Below are positions 8,917-19,311 of a stretch of DNA of 64,000 bases, one piece after another (positions within the stretch are counted from its first letter, which is position 1; each line of letters begins with the position of its first letter). The DNA is taken from assembly GCF_000566685.1 (NCBI RefSeq), contig NZ_AZQN01000009.1:186001-250000 (forward strand), given 5' to 3'. Under the pieces are notes generated by a model. That model worked only from the letters and a program-made list of their open reading frames with translations. It did not search any database and was not told the DNA's origin. The translations under genes were made by a program, and so were the position numbers. Source of the stretch: Dyadobacter tibetensis Y620-1. Its GTDB lineage: Bacteria; Bacteroidota; Bacteroidia; Cytophagales; Spirosomataceae.

Positions 8917-9750
8917 CTAGGGAAATATCTTTATAAAAGTAACGATAAAGGGAGCTGAAAGCAATAAGCCATCGAACCGATCAAGGAATCCCCCATGTCC
9001 GGGAATACTCGTCCCGGAGTCCTTGATGGCAATACTCCTTTTAAACAGAGACTCTACCAAGTCACCATAAGTACCCACCACTACAATAATCGCACCAATA
9101 CAAAACCACTTCCAAGGTTCATAGGTGGTAAAGAAGAGTCCTAGCAAAAATGCTATCAGGGTGGCGAAAGCAGCGCTTCCCATGGCCCCTTCCCACGATT
9201 TTTTCGGAGAGATTCTTTCAAAAAGTTTGCGTTTCCCAAATTTGGTTCCTGCGAAATAACCGCCAATGTCAGAAGCCCAAAGTAGCAGGAGACTGCCTAA
9301 GACAATTTCATAATTATAGCTGCTACCTCCAAGTGCGAGAACAATGATCAAAGAAAAGGGCAGAGCCACGTAGATGATCCCTAAAAACGTAAAGCCAATA
9401 TTCATAAATGGCTTAAGATCACGTTTTTTATATAGTTTGATAAAAAATATCATGGACAGTACGGGGCTGATCAGGAAGTAATTCTCAAAGGGAACAACCC
9501 CCTGTTCAATCAGGTACGTGAGAATCATCAAAACTGTGCCACAAAAGGTCCCATAATAAGTTAGCGGTTGATTTCCGTCTAAGCCCAAAAGTTTATAAAA
9601 TTCCATTTGGGTAAGCCCACTAATGGTACAGAACAACAAAAAACAGGTCCAATCGCTATAAAGAATACAACCAATAATGATGAATACCCCAATCAGGCCT
9701 GTAATAGTCCGTTGCTGCAGGTTACTCAGATTGTTCAGTCGACTCTTCAT
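8917..9750 (-). CDS. cdsA: Phosphatidate cytidylyltransferase
   Basis: A 277-residue inner-membrane enzyme making CDP-diacylglycerol from phosphatidic acid and CTP, the branch point of phospholipid synthesis. About seven to eight membrane segments; the C-terminal CdsA signature is present: SPKKSWEGAMGS, then GDLVESLFKR, then KDSG and PGHGGFLDRFD (Mg2+/CTP site). ATG start. The first 29 bp overlap the end of the preceding DUF2007 gene, implying translational coupling in an operon with the CPBP protease gene. Confidence 0.95.
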   Translation of the reverse strand: MKSRLNNLSNLQQRTITGLIGVFIIIGCILYSDWTCFLLFCTISGLTQMEFYKLLGLDGNQPLTYYGTFCGTVLMILTYLIEQGVVPFENYFLISPVLSMIFFIKLYKKRDLKPFMNIGFTFLGIIYVALPFSLIIVLALGGSSYNYEIVLGSLLLLWASDIGGYFAGTKFGKRKLFERISPKKSWEGAMGSAAFATLIAFLLGLFFTTYEPWKWFCIGAIIVVVGTYGDLVESLFKRSIAIKDSGTSIPGHGGFLDRFDGLLLSAPFIVTFIKIFP

Positions 9751-9943
9751 TCTTTACAATAAGTTGGGCATTTACAAGATCGGAAGCACGAACCAGTACC
9801 TCAGCATTACCTAGGAAAGGATAGCTACTATCCTGTTTGTTGACGATGACTGCAGGTACACCTCCCTGCTCAAGTAGTTCCCGCATCACTTCTGCCCGCA
9901 TCAATCGTTCACTCTTAAATACGGTTATCCAATTTTCTTCCAT
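9722..9943 (-). CDS. DUF2007 putative signal-transducing protein
   Basis: A 73-residue protein: MEENWITVFKSERLMRAEVM, then a GGVPAVIVNKQDSSYP segment and VLVRASDLVNAQLIV. This is the DUF2007 pattern (a small alpha-beta domain related to PII-like/GlnB folds by annotation tradition; real function unknown). It overlaps cdsA by 29 bp and follows the CPBP protease gene by 16 bp, an arrangement I associate with Bacteroidota. Confidence 0.8.
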   Translation of the reverse strand: MEENWITVFKSERLMRAEVMRELLEQGGVPAVIVNKQDSSYPFLGNAEVLVRASDLVNAQLIVKNEESTEQSE

Positions 9944-9959
9944 TCTCTACTAGTATTTA

Positions 9960-10916
9960 CTAATTTTGTTTAATATCCCGAAGGCCTTTTCCTGCCCTGT
10001 TGATCCGGTATAAAACATATAGGGTACTCAATAACGACACAAAAACTGTCAATATCGGCATTGTTTTCGTTTCTTCAATATTTATTTCAAGGACTTTTAC
10101 ATTATAGAGGTAAACCATCAACAGTACAAAACCATTATTAACAAAGTGTGCCAGCACTGCTACCCAGATATTTCCCGACCAGTAATATAGATATCCAAAC
10201 AAGGCTCCAAGGAGCATACGGGGTAGAAAACCATAAAATTGAAAATGGATGGCACTAAATATGGCTGCGGCGGTCCATATAGCTATATGGATATTCCATG
10301 TCTCGGCCAATTTTCGCTGTATAATACCTCTGAATATAAATTCCTCCCCCGCTGCAGGAAGCAAGACGACCACAACCATAGCGATGAGTAACTGTCCAAA
10401 TTGGTCGTAGGTCGTAAGAAACTTGGTTAACACCTCCATTTGAGACTCTTTTTCCCGCATCCAGCGTTCAATTCCCGAGAAGGCATCGGGGAACTTCATG
10501 GCCTGATTCCATTCTATAAATTTCCCATTTAAGGGAATGAAAAGCAAAACCACCAATAATGCTAAAATAAGTATCTGAAGACTTAATTCTGGCTGGGTAT
10601 TAATCTGTCGGATATTTCTCCTTTCGATCCAGTATATAAACAAGAGGGAAGGTAGAAGGTAAGAAAAGAAGTGTACCATGCCCTGAAAAAGCATCATCAT
10701 ATACCAACCATCAGGGACATTGGCCGGGGAATACATGAGCTGATTAATCAGATCAGCCGTTCCTTCGAGGTCGGTGCCCGACATAGCCGTAAGAAGCCAT
10801 ACTGCCAACAAATTGCCGACCGCCATGCCAATCAACACGAAGCCAACCAGAATCAATAAACTACTTCCCGTGCCCGAAACCCGGGATTCCATTAAATTTG
10901 GAGAATTTTTAAGCAT
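9960..10916 (-). CDS. CPBP family intramembrane glutamic/metal protease
   Basis: A 318-residue membrane protein with about eight hydrophobic segments. The CPBP (CAAX protease and bacteriocin-processing, ABI) motifs are complete: motif 1 EEFIFRGIIQ (E-E-x-x-x-R), motif 2 FSAIHFQFYGFLPRMLLG with its conserved His, and motif 3 HFVNN. This family cleaves within membranes; the bacterial substrates are mostly unknown. First gene of the CPBP-DUF2007-cdsA operon. ATG start. Confidence 0.88.
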   Translation of the reverse strand: MLKNSPNLMESRVSGTGSSLLILVGFVLIGMAVGNLLAVWLLTAMSGTDLEGTADLINQLMYSPANVPDGWYMMMLFQGMVHFFSYLLPSLLFIYWIERRNIRQINTQPELSLQILILALLVVLLFIPLNGKFIEWNQAMKFPDAFSGIERWMREKESQMEVLTKFLTTYDQFGQLLIAMVVVVLLPAAGEEFIFRGIIQRKLAETWNIHIAIWTAAAIFSAIHFQFYGFLPRMLLGALFGYLYYWSGNIWVAVLAHFVNNGFVLLMVYLYNVKVLEINIEETKTMPILTVFVSLLSTLYVLYRINRAGKGLRDIKQN

Positions 10917-11036
10917 AATTGGTGTAAATTTACAGCTAATTCTGTATTGTAAAAATAATGCTTAGGCCTGGAGGAAACTATTCTTTGGCCAAAGCCTTAC
11001 AAAAACGGGTCCAAAACCCGGCTCTTTATTATCGAC

Positions 11037-12026
11037 ATGGTGAAAATTGGAAAAATAGAACTGGGCGATTTCCCACTCTTACTGGCTCCTATGGAAGACG
11101 TAAGCGATCCCCCTTTTCGTGCAGTGTGTAAGGAACATGGGGCCGACCTGATGTATACCGAGTTCGTTTCTTCGGAAGGACTCATACGTGACGCAGTAAA
11201 AAGTCGGAAGAAACTCGATATTTTCGAATACGAAAGACCTGTAGGCATACAACTCTTTGGCAGCGATATAGAAACAATGGGCTCCTGTGCGGACATAGCC
11301 ACCCAGGTAAATCCTGATTTGATCGACATCAACTACGGTTGTCCGGTAAAAAACGTCGCCTGTAAGGGTGCTGGTGCCGCGCTGCTTCAGGACATCCCCA
11401 AAATGGTAAAAATGACCGAAGCTGTCGTCAAATCTACCCATTTGCCGGTTACTGTCAAGACACGTCTCGGATGGGATGAGTCTACTAAAAACATTACAGA
11501 AGTAGCGGAAAGACTTCAAGACATCGGCATACAAGCCTTGTCCATACATGGGCGTACCCGTGTACAAATGTACAAAGGTGAGGCCGACTGGTCGCTCATC
11601 GCCAGGGTAAAAGAAAATAGCCGTATTCAGATTCCAATTTTTGGTAATGGAGACATTGATTCACCGGAAAAAGCGGTGGAATATAAAAATCGGTACGGCG
11701 TGGATGGGGTAATGATTGGCAGGGCTTCTATTGGCAACCCCTGGATATTTGACGATATTAAATATTTTATAAAGACCGGCCAGAGACGCCCCAGCCCTGC
11801 AGTTGCCAATCGGGTAGCTACCTGCCAAAAGCACCTAGACTTTTCAATTAGATGGAAGGGACCGGTTCTGGGAATTTTAGAAATGAGGCGCCATTATACG
11901 AATTATTTCCGAGGTATGGATCATTTCAAACCCTTCCGCATGCGGTTGGTAGAATCCATGTCTTACGACGAAATATGTGAGATACTTCAAGAAGTCAGTC
12001 ACCATTATTCAGAGATAGCATGCTAA
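11037..12026 (+). CDS. dusB: tRNA-dihydrouridine synthase, DusB type
   Basis: A 329-residue FMN-dependent enzyme reducing uridines in tRNA D-loops. N-terminal TIM barrel with LLLAPMEDVSD, the NYGCPVKNV motif carrying the probable catalytic Cys102, KTRLGWD, IHGRTR (FMN/phosphate) and the GNGDI and GVMIGRASIGNPW loops; C-terminal helical domain from about 245. Length is typical. ATG start. The next gene overlaps its last 7 bp, so the two are coupled. Confidence 0.93.
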   Translation: MVKIGKIELGDFPLLLAPMEDVSDPPFRAVCKEHGADLMYTEFVSSEGLIRDAVKSRKKLDIFEYERPVGIQLFGSDIETMGSCADIATQVNPDLIDINYGCPVKNVACKGAGAALLQDIPKMVKMTEAVVKSTHLPVTVKTRLGWDESTKNITEVAERLQDIGIQALSIHGRTRVQMYKGEADWSLIARVKENSRIQIPIFGNGDIDSPEKAVEYKNRYGVDGVMIGRASIGNPWIFDDIKYFIKTGQRRPSPAVANRVATCQKHLDFSIRWKGPVLGILEMRRHYTNYFRGMDHFKPFRMRLVESMSYDEICEILQEVSHHYSEIAC

Positions 12027-12535
12027 AAGTGGAAGTCACAGGGTCCGGTGCAGGAGACAAGCGTATTTTTGAGTTGTCTCATGAAGAGGGTAAATTACTG
12101 ATCAATGGGGAAATTTTCTCAGGAGACCTTATCAAGCTCTCCGACCGGCACTATCATCTACTATGGGAACACCGGTCCTATGATATCGACATTATTGATT
12201 ATGACGGGGAGGGCAAAGTGGGCAAGATGCTGATTAATGGGGTAGAACTGCAAACCCGCTCCCAAACCAGTTTGGACCTGCTACTCGAATCTATGGGCAT
12301 GCAAGCTGGGAAAAGCAAAAAGCTGAATGTCCTTCGAGCTCCCATGCCCGGCCTGATCCAGTCTTTGTCTATAAACGAAGGTGAAGAAGTGGCCCCAGGC
12401 GACAACCTTCTCGTTCTGGTAGCCATGAAAATGGAAAACGTGCTCAAAGCTACGGGCAGCGGAAAGGTAAAATCTATAAAAGTTCTTCCGGGCGAAATCG
12501 TTGAGAAAAACCAGGTATTGATGGAGTTTCATTAA
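12020..12535 (+). CDS. Biotinyl (biotin/lipoyl) carrier protein
   Basis: A 171-residue protein whose last 70 residues form a biotinyl domain: APMPGLIQSLSINEGEEV, then the biotin attachment site AMKMEN with Lys137, then the mirror half ending NQVLMEFH. The first 100 residues match the small N-terminal domain found in carrier subunits of acyl-CoA carboxylases and oxaloacetate decarboxylases. Which carboxylase it serves is not visible; no carboxylase subunit is nearby. It overlaps dusB by 7 bp. Confidence 0.85.
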   Translation: MLKVEVTGSGAGDKRIFELSHEEGKLLINGEIFSGDLIKLSDRHYHLLWEHRSYDIDIIDYDGEGKVGKMLINGVELQTRSQTSLDLLLESMGMQAGKSKKLNVLRAPMPGLIQSLSINEGEEVAPGDNLLVLVAMKMENVLKATGSGKVKSIKVLPGEIVEKNQVLMEFH

Positions 12536-12600
12536 ATAACTTGGTTTTCTGACCTACCTACCCTTATTTTTACGCGAAATAAACAGCAAAAACGAAAAAA

Positions 12601-13320
12601 ATGTCACAACTAAAGTATAAACGAATTCTGCTTAAGCTCAGCGGGGAGGCTCTTAATGGAGGTGATAAGGGTCAGGTAATTGACTTCAATATTCTGGATA
12701 GCTATGCTGTTGAAATTAAAAAAGTAGCTGATGCCGGCGTGCAGATTGCTGTAGTAATCGGAGGTGGAAATATCTTCAGGGGTGCATCGGTTGAAAACTC
12801 AGGAATTGATCGTGTCCAGGGAGATCATATGGGCATGTTGGCCACCGTCATTAATGGAATGGCCATTCAAAGCTCCCTGGAGAAGCATGGCCTGAAAACT
12901 CGCTTGATGTCGGCAATTAAAATGGAACAGGTCTGTGAGCCGTTAATCCGCCGAAGAGCCATTCGCCACTTAGAAAAGGGCCGTGTGGTAATTTTTGGTG
13001 CCGGAACCGGTAATCCTTACTTCACCACAGACACCACGGCAGGCCTAAGAGCCGTTGAATCAGAAGCAGAAGTTGTACTTAAAGGAACACGCGTTGACGG
13101 AGTCTACACGGCTGATCCGGAGAAAGATTCATCTGCAGTAAAGTATGATAACTTATCGTTTGACGAAGCGCTTTCAAAAAATCTGAAAATTATGGATTTG
13201 ACTGCCTTTACGCTTTGCAAGGAAAATAATGTTCCCATTATAGTGTTTGACATGAACAAGCCTGGAAATCTCTACGATCTTGTAATGGGCCAGACCGTAG
13301 GAACGCTTATTTCGAACTAA
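12601..13320 (+). CDS. pyrH: Uridylate kinase
   Basis: A 239-residue UMP kinase (UMP + ATP to UDP) of the amino acid kinase fold. Diagnostic segments: [12 protein letters not shown] near the N-terminus, [41 protein letters not shown] and [13 protein letters not shown]. Cytoplasmic hexamer, pyrimidine synthesis. ATG start. It is followed after 21 bp by frr, the pyrH-frr pair widely conserved in bacteria. Confidence 0.97.
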   Translation: MSQLKYKRILLKLSGEALNGGDKGQVIDFNILDSYAVEIKKVADAGVQIAVVIGGGNIFRGASVENSGIDRVQGDHMGMLATVINGMAIQSSLEKHGLKTRLMSAIKMEQVCEPLIRRRAIRHLEKGRVVIFGAGTGNPYFTTDTTAGLRAVESEAEVVLKGTRVDGVYTADPEKDSSAVKYDNLSFDEALSKNLKIMDLTAFTLCKENNVPIIVFDMNKPGNLYDLVMGQTVGTLISN

Positions 13321-13341
13321 CGTAAAATAAAATATATAAGA

Positions 13342-13902
13342 ATGGAAGAGATAGAATTATATCTGGAAGATGCCCAACAAACTATGGAAGGCGCCATAAA
13401 ACATTTGCTGATCGAACTGGGTAAGATACGTGCCGGAAAGGCTACCCCCCAAATGCTCGAGGGCTTACAGATCGAATACTATGGCTCAATGACACCAATT
13501 CAGAATGTAGCGACCATAAATACCCCAGATGCACGGACCATCGCTATTCGGCCATTTGAAAAGAAAATTATTAACGACATCGAAAAGGCAATTCGTAATG
13601 GTAATCTGGGCTTCGCTCCCTCCAATGACGGGGAAATGATCCGCATCTCCGTTCCTCCTCTGAACGAAGAGCGCCGGCGGGAGCTGGTAAAGCGTGCCAA
13701 AGTAGAAATTGAAACGGCAAAAATCAACGTTCGAAATATCCGTCAGGACGCTAATAACTCGCTTCGTAAACTAACGAAAGAGGGGGTAGCCGAAGACATG
13801 GTAAAGATGGGCGAAGATCGGGTACAGAAGCTGACCGACACTTATGTTTCGAAAATAGAGCAGATTCTTTCTTTGAAGGAAAAAGAAATTATGGAGGTAT
13901 AG
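13342..13902 (+). CDS. frr: Ribosome recycling factor
   Basis: A 186-residue protein that, with EF-G, splits post-termination ribosomes. It has the family landmarks GKIRAGKATPQML (usual R-x-G-R/K-A-x-P), NDGEMIRISVPPLNEERRREL and NVRNIRQDANNSLRKL. Length equals the family norm (about 185). ATG start; last gene of the pyrH-frr unit, closed by a terminator. Confidence 0.97.
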   Translation: MEEIELYLEDAQQTMEGAIKHLLIELGKIRAGKATPQMLEGLQIEYYGSMTPIQNVATINTPDARTIAIRPFEKKIINDIEKAIRNGNLGFAPSNDGEMIRISVPPLNEERRRELVKRAKVEIETAKINVRNIRQDANNSLRKLTKEGVAEDMVKMGEDRVQKLTDTYVSKIEQILSLKEKEIMEV

Positions 13903-13922
13903 TCTACCCTATTATAAATGTT

Positions 13923-13956
13923 AAAAAAGCCGGTTCGTAAACGAACCGGCTTTTTT
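13923..13956. terminator. Bidirectional intrinsic terminator
   Basis: A perfect 15-bp stem (aaaaaagccggttcg and complement) around a TAAA loop, ending in a run of T on each strand. It sits between the convergent frr and UDP-xylose synthase genes. Confidence 0.93.
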
Positions 13957-13965
13957 AATGACTGC

Positions 13966-14958
13966 TTATTTTGTCTCGCTAAATGTTTCGAAGGCACGGT
14001 GATTAGACTCCTCGTATAACCTCTCCTTAGGCAGATTTCTGAAATAATCGTAAGTAAGCTTGAGTCCTTCCTCCCGCAATACCTTAGGTTCCCAACCCAG
14101 AATCTCGGTAGCCTTGCTGATATCGGGTTGCCGCTGCTTAGGATCGTCCTGTGGAAGGGGCTTGTAAATTACCTGCTGATCGGTACCGGTAAGTTTGATA
14201 ATCTCTTCAGCAAATTCTTTAATGGTAATCTCAGCCGGATTTCCAATATTAACGGGCAGGGCATAATCGCTTAACAACAAACGATATATTCCTTCTACCA
14301 GATCGTCAACATAGCAGAATGACCGGGTTTGAGACCCATCCCCAAAGACCGTCAGATCTTCACCACGCAGTGCCTGCCCAATAAATGCTGGCAACACACG
14401 CCCATCATTGAGTCGCATACGAGGGCCATAGGTATTAAAGATCCTTACGATTCTCGTTTCCAGGCCGTGATAGCGATGGTATGCCATGGTAATGGCTTCC
14501 TGATAGCGCTTAGCCTCGTCGTAGCATCCGCGAGGGCCAATAGGGTTCACATGCCCCCAATACTCCTCAGTTTGAGGATGCACCAACGGATCGCCATACA
14601 CTTCGGAAGTAGAGGCAATGATGAAACGTGCCTTTTTTACCCGGGCCAGCCCCAGCAAATTATGCGTTCCCATCGCTCCCACCTTCAAAGTCTGGATAGG
14701 GATTTTCAGATAGTCGATAGGGCTCGCTGGAGAGGCAAAATGCAAAATATAATCCAACTCACCTGGAACGTGCACATATTTCGTGACGTCGTGGTGGTAG
14801 AATTCAAAATTTGGATTGGGCATCAAATGTTCGATATTACGCATATCGCCAGTGATCAAATTGTCCATGCCAATCACATACATGCCTTCCTTCAAGAAGC
14901 GCTCACAAAGGTGAGAGCCTAAGAAGCCCGCTGCGCCTGTTATTAATACATGTTTCAT
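13966..14958 (-). CDS. UDP-glucuronate decarboxylase (UDP-xylose synthase), extended SDR family
   Basis: A 330-residue NAD-dependent enzyme converting UDP-glucuronate to UDP-xylose. Rossmann motif [10 protein letters not shown] (8-17), catalytic pair Y146-x3-K150 in GCYDEAKR, and the typical [18 protein letters not shown] and [17 protein letters not shown] segments. It sits just downstream of UDP-glucose 6-dehydrogenase on the same strand, which makes its substrate; together they make UDP-xylose for surface polysaccharides. ATG start. Confidence 0.92.
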   Translation of the reverse strand: MKHVLITGAAGFLGSHLCERFLKEGMYVIGMDNLITGDMRNIEHLMPNPNFEFYHHDVTKYVHVPGELDYILHFASPASPIDYLKIPIQTLKVGAMGTHNLLGLARVKKARFIIASTSEVYGDPLVHPQTEEYWGHVNPIGPRGCYDEAKRYQEAITMAYHRYHGLETRIVRIFNTYGPRMRLNDGRVLPAFIGQALRGEDLTVFGDGSQTRSFCYVDDLVEGIYRLLLSDYALPVNIGNPAEITIKEFAEEIIKLTGTDQQVIYKPLPQDDPKQRQPDISKATEILGWEPKVLREEGLKLTYDYFRNLPKERLYEESNHRAFETFSETK

Positions 14959-15118
14959 TTAATGATTTTGCTTATTTATGTTTCAAATTCTAGTCAAAGA
15001 CTAATATTAGGAAGATATTAGGGGATTATCCAGAAAATATTCCATTAATCACCTACTTATTATTGTTCACCTTCCCAAAATTAATCTTCCACTACCCCTT
15101 GGGAGGGCTACAGGACCT

Positions 15119-16441
15119 CTAGGCCTCTACCTGAACAACGCCTTCCCGACCTATACTGTAATAAGTGTAGCCCATTTCGCGCATCTGCTCAAGCTCGTAC
15201 AAGTTACGACCATCAAAGATCACCTTATTTTTGAGCAATTTGCTCATCTTATCGAATTCAGGTGTACGGAACTGAGGCCATTCAGTAAAGATCATCAGTG
15301 CATCGGCATCGTCCAGGGCAGCATACGGAGTATGGCAATAGGTGATGCGGTCGCCTAGCACTCCTTTTACATTTTCCATTGCTTCCGGGTCGTATACGAC
15401 AATATTGACACCAGCGTCTAGCAGGGCGTTTATATTTTCCAAGGCTGGAGCCTCGCGAATATCATCTGTATAGGGTTTAAAAGCGAGCCCCCAAATGGCC
15501 AGGGTCTTCCCTTTCAGGTCGTTTTGAAAATAATCCTGTACCATAGGAAGTAGCTTTTTCTTCTGATCCTCGTTGACCTCCATCACCGATTTTAAGATAC
15601 GGAAATCGTAATCATAGTCGGCAGATGTTTTTGCCAAGGCTTGAACATCTTTGGGGAAGCAGCTGCCCCCATAACCGATTCCTGCGAAAAGAAACCTCTT
15701 GCCAATACGGCTGTCCGTACCAATTCCTCGCCGGATATCGTCCACATTGGCTCCTACCTTCTCGCAAAGATTAGCTATCTCATTCATAAAGGTAATCTTC
15801 ATGGCTAGGAACGAGTTGGCCGCATATTTGGTCATTTCAGCTGAACGTTCATCCATAAAGATCACGGGATTGCCCTGCCGCACCAATGGTGCATAAAGCT
15901 TTTCCATGGTTTTTTTAGCTCTGTCGGAGGTGGTACCTACCACTACCCGATCTGGCTTCATAAAGTCTTCTACGGCAACTCCTTCCCGTAAGAATTCGGG
16001 GTTGGAAACCACATCAAAATCGACCTTCGCATTTTTAGCTATGGCGGCAGTCACCTTCTCCGCCGTGCCTACGGGAACTGTACTTTTGTCGATCACCACT
16101 GCGTAATGGTCCAACAGGTTACCCAAATCATCTGCCACCTTTAAAATGTATTTCAAGTCGGCAGAGCCATCTTCGCCAGGAGGCGTGGGCAGAGCCAGGA
16201 AAATTACTTCTGCTTCCTGAATCCCCTCAGCAAGGTTGGTTGTAAATTGTAAACGCCCTTCCGCCACATTGCGGTCAAATAATACATCCAGCCCAGGCTC
16301 ATAAATGGGTATCTCCCCACTCTGAAGTTTTTTTATTTTTCTCTCATCAATATCGACACAAACCACCTGGTTTCCCGTTTCGGCGAAACAGGTTCCGGTC
16401 ACTAACCCTACATATCCTGTTCCTACTACTGCAATTTTCAT
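15119..16441 (-). CDS. ugd: UDP-glucose 6-dehydrogenase
   Basis: A 440-residue enzyme oxidising UDP-glucose twice to UDP-glucuronate with NAD+. N-terminal GTGYVGLVTGTCFAETG (NAD binding), SNPEFLREG, catalytic Cys261 in GYGGSCFPKD, and AFKPYTDDIREAPAL in the C-terminal domain. The start is the ATG of MKIAVVGTGYVG; an upstream TTG at 16489 would add 16 residues not seen in the family. Functionally paired with the UDP-xylose synthase gene 160 bp downstream. Confidence 0.95.
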   Translation of the reverse strand: MKIAVVGTGYVGLVTGTCFAETGNQVVCVDIDERKIKKLQSGEIPIYEPGLDVLFDRNVAEGRLQFTTNLAEGIQEAEVIFLALPTPPGEDGSADLKYILKVADDLGNLLDHYAVVIDKSTVPVGTAEKVTAAIAKNAKVDFDVVSNPEFLREGVAVEDFMKPDRVVVGTTSDRAKKTMEKLYAPLVRQGNPVIFMDERSAEMTKYAANSFLAMKITFMNEIANLCEKVGANVDDIRRGIGTDSRIGKRFLFAGIGYGGSCFPKDVQALAKTSADYDYDFRILKSVMEVNEDQKKKLLPMVQDYFQNDLKGKTLAIWGLAFKPYTDDIREAPALENINALLDAGVNIVVYDPEAMENVKGVLGDRITYCHTPYAALDDADALMIFTEWPQFRTPEFDKMSKLLKNKVIFDGRNLYELEQMREMGYTYYSIGREGVVQVEA

Positions 16442-16647
16442 AAATTGTATATTGTTAAATCTGCAATGAAATGTTAAAACGGATAACAAAATTGTATTAA
16501 ATTAAGTATCCACCCTTTGTATAGTGACGCAAAAGTAATTTTTTTAAATGAATCGGTATGGGTCAATTTTATTTTTGTTCGTAAATGGTACGGGAATTGC
16601 GTGGTTTTCTTTCTATAATTAGGAAAACAAATTAAAAATCAAACATC

Positions 16648-17811
16648 ATGAGCAAGCTACAACACACTGAATCTGGCGAACATCGGGAGGAAAACTGTCG
16701 ATTAATCCAAGAAACCGTTCGGGATTTCGCCCTAAAAAATATACAGCCCCATATCATGGAATGGGACGAATCCCAACATTTCCCAACCGAAGTATTTCAT
16801 TCATTAGGGGAGCTAGGCCTGATGGGCATGCTCGTACCAGAGCAGTATGGAGGTGCAGGCTTGGGGTATCAGGAATATATCACGGCCATCATAGCACTTT
16901 CGAAGGTAGATCCTTCCATAGGCCTTTCTATGGCCGCTCATAACTCTTTATGTACCAACCATATTCTCATGTTTGGGAATGAGGATCAGAAAAACAAGTA
17001 CCTCCCTAAGTTAGCCTCAGGCGAATGGATCGGAGCTTGGGGACTTACCGAGCCCAACACCGGATCGGACGCCGGGAATATGAAGACTACTGCCGTTCGG
17101 GATGGAGAGGACTGGATCTTAAATGGGGCTAAGAACTTTATTACCAATGGTCAAAGTGGCCGCGTTGCCGTGGTGATCACCCGTACCGGCGAACCAGGCG
17201 ACAAGCATGGGGCTACCGCTTTTATCGTAGAGCATGGAACTCATGGGTTTACTTCAGGACGGAAAGAAAATAAGCTGGGTATGCGTGCTTCCGAAACCGT
17301 AGAGCTTCTTTTTGAAGACTGCAGAATTTCGGATTCCCAACGTCTGGGCCAGATTGGCGAAGGATTTATTCAGTCACTTAAAATACTCGACGGTGGCCGT
17401 ATCTCCATTGCAGCACTGGGTGTAGGCACGGCCCTGGGCGCATATGAGGCCGCCTTAGCCTATTCCAAAGAGCGTCATCAGTTCGGAAAAGCCATTTCCT
17501 CTTTCCAAGGTATAGCCTTTAAGCTCGCAGATATGTATACTGATATACAGGCTTCCACGCTTTTAACTTTCCAGGCGGGGAAGGAAAAAGACCTAGGTCA
17601 GAAGGTGAGCTTATCTGGAGCAGTTGCCAAATATCACTCCTCCGAAACGGCGGTAAGGGTAGCCACCGAGGCCGTACAAATTTATGGGGGCTATGGTTTC
17701 ACCAAAGATTATCCGGCCGAAAAGTTTTATAGGGACAGTAAATTATGTACCATCGGGGAAGGGACCAGCGAGATTCAAAAAATGGTAATATCCAAAGAAA
17801 TACTTAAATAG
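16648..17811 (+). CDS. Acyl-CoA dehydrogenase
   Basis: A 387-residue FAD flavoprotein for the first step of fatty acyl-CoA beta-oxidation. Three domains in order: helical N-part, beta middle with [12 protein letters not shown] and FITNGQ, helical C-part with [22 protein letters not shown] and IGEGTSEIQ, whose first Glu matches the catalytic base of the short-chain dehydrogenase subgroup. Chain length preference cannot be read. ATG start; divergent from ugd over a 206-bp promoter-bearing gap. Confidence 0.93.
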   Translation: MSKLQHTESGEHREENCRLIQETVRDFALKNIQPHIMEWDESQHFPTEVFHSLGELGLMGMLVPEQYGGAGLGYQEYITAIIALSKVDPSIGLSMAAHNSLCTNHILMFGNEDQKNKYLPKLASGEWIGAWGLTEPNTGSDAGNMKTTAVRDGEDWILNGAKNFITNGQSGRVAVVITRTGEPGDKHGATAFIVEHGTHGFTSGRKENKLGMRASETVELLFEDCRISDSQRLGQIGEGFIQSLKILDGGRISIAALGVGTALGAYEAALAYSKERHQFGKAISSFQGIAFKLADMYTDIQASTLLTFQAGKEKDLGQKVSLSGAVAKYHSSETAVRVATEAVQIYGGYGFTKDYPAEKFYRDSKLCTIGEGTSEIQKMVISKEILK

Positions 17812-17937
17812 ATTATTGGGCTTACCGTCCATCCTTAGCTTTTACCGATAGCCCCCACGGCATCCACGTTCTTACCAGTTCTCTGGCATAAATGAGTTAT
17901 CAGGCTTAATTTCACCTAAAAACAAACCATAACAGAT

Positions 17938-18849
17938 ATGCCAGCATTTGCTATTCTCCTCGTATTGGTGGTGCTCACGGTACTAATGACCGTTAAAGTA
18001 GTACCCCAACAAAAAGCCTATGTCCTCGAACGACTAGGAAAGTTCTATGCTGTTTTACAGCCTGGAATCAATTTTATCATTCCATTTTTTGACCGCGTAG
18101 CCTACAAATACAATCTGAAGGAAGCTGCGATAGATATACCGGAGCAGATTTGTATTACCCGCGATAATGTTCAGGTGCGAATGGACGGGGTAATATTCAT
18201 CCAGGTCATCGATCCTAAGAAAGCAGCTTACGGAATTTCTGATTATACCTTCGCGGTTATTCAATTGGCACAAACGACCATGCGGAGTGAAATAGGCAAG
18301 CTGGATCTGGATAAGACTTTTGAAGAAAGGATGCTAATCAATAGGGCAGTGGTGGATAGCATCGATGAGGCCGCCATTGGCTGGGGAGTCAAGGTTCTGC
18401 GGTACGAGATCAAGAACATCACCCCTCCCCAGAGCGTGTTGATTGCGATGGAGAAACAAATGCAGGCTGAAAGAGAACGACGTTCTGTCATCCTCCAGTC
18501 GGACGGTGAAAAACAAGCTGCTATTAATGTTGCCGAAGGGCAGAAACAAAAAGTCGTCTTGGAATCAGAGGCACTAAGACTCCGTCAGATCAACGAAGCA
18601 GAAGGAGAAGCTGCGGCCATCAGGTCGGTTGCCGAAGCGACAGCGGAAAGCATACGTCTGGTTGCTGAGGCAATTCAACTCGATGGCGGAATTGAGGCCG
18701 TGCAACTTAAAGTGGCCGAAAACTATGTGGAACAGTTTGGCAAGTTAGCAAAAGAAGGTAATACACTAATTTTGCCCGCTAATTTGGCCGATGTAGGATC
18801 ACTTATCGCCACAGCGCTTACTGTTGTTAAATCTGAACAAAAGAAATAA
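17938..18849 (+). CDS. SPFH/Band 7 (stomatin-like, QmcA type) membrane protein
   Basis: A 303-residue protein with one N-terminal membrane helix (about 2-20), then VVPQQKAYVLERLGKF and the SPFH domain, followed by a coiled-coil region rich in Glu/Ala/Gln (about 180-240). Members form oligomeric cages in membrane microdomains. Its stop codon overlaps the start of the NfeD gene, the classical SPFH-NfeD operon. ATG start. Confidence 0.9.
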   Translation: MPAFAILLVLVVLTVLMTVKVVPQQKAYVLERLGKFYAVLQPGINFIIPFFDRVAYKYNLKEAAIDIPEQICITRDNVQVRMDGVIFIQVIDPKKAAYGISDYTFAVIQLAQTTMRSEIGKLDLDKTFEERMLINRAVVDSIDEAAIGWGVKVLRYEIKNITPPQSVLIAMEKQMQAERERRSVILQSDGEKQAAINVAEGQKQKVVLESEALRLRQINEAEGEAAAIRSVAEATAESIRLVAEAIQLDGGIEAVQLKVAENYVEQFGKLAKEGNTLILPANLADVGSLIATALTVVKSEQKK

Positions 18850-19286
18850 TGGACTTATCGCTTCCACAAATTTGGCTTATCATTGGGCTGATTATGCTCG
18901 TTCTCGAACTGATCAGTGTCTTATTGGTATTCGTATTTTTCTCTGTAGGTGCCCTTGCAACGGCCCTATTGGCATGGGTGGGTCTACTACCCACGCTGGA
19001 ATGGCAAATTTTAGCCTTCTCGGCAATTTCTATATTATCCATGCTACTCCTACGTAAACAAGCCCGAAATTTGCTAGAACGTAAAGGTAAACAATACGAA
19101 TACAACGAATTTGTAGGAGAAACAGCGATGGTAATCAAGGATATTGAGTCGGATAAACAGGGAAAAATCTATTATCGGGGAGCCGAATGGAGAGCGATTG
19201 CCGAAGATAACAAACCCATCGCAGCCGGCAGCAAGGTGGAAATTGTCGAAACGAAAGGAATTACCCTGGTTGTAAAGGAATCTTAA
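18849..19286 (+). CDS. NfeD-like membrane protein
   Basis: A 145-residue protein with two to three membrane helices in the first 75 residues, then an OB-fold-like C-terminal NfeD domain (GETAMVIKDIESDKQGKIYYRGAEW and KVEIVETKGITLVV, read in two pieces). It shares one base with the preceding SPFH gene, so translation is coupled; NfeD proteins partner with SPFH proteins. Followed by an intrinsic terminator. Confidence 0.9.
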   Translation: MDLSLPQIWLIIGLIMLVLELISVLLVFVFFSVGALATALLAWVGLLPTLEWQILAFSAISILSMLLLRKQARNLLERKGKQYEYNEFVGETAMVIKDIESDKQGKIYYRGAEWRAIAEDNKPIAAGSKVEIVETKGITLVVKES

Positions 19287-19311
19287 AGGCAAATATTTTC
19301 CATAGATCAAT

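Noticed and set aside
14329..14922. Plus-strand ORF of 197 codons opposite the UDP-xylose synthase gene
   Set aside because: Antisense shadow of a conserved enzyme gene; length is due to codon bias of the real gene.
16442..16647. Bacteroidota promoter (TTTG and TAnnTTTG boxes) between ugd and the acyl-CoA dehydrogenase gene
   Set aside because: Several loose matches exist in this AT-rich gap, but none has both boxes at the right spacing.
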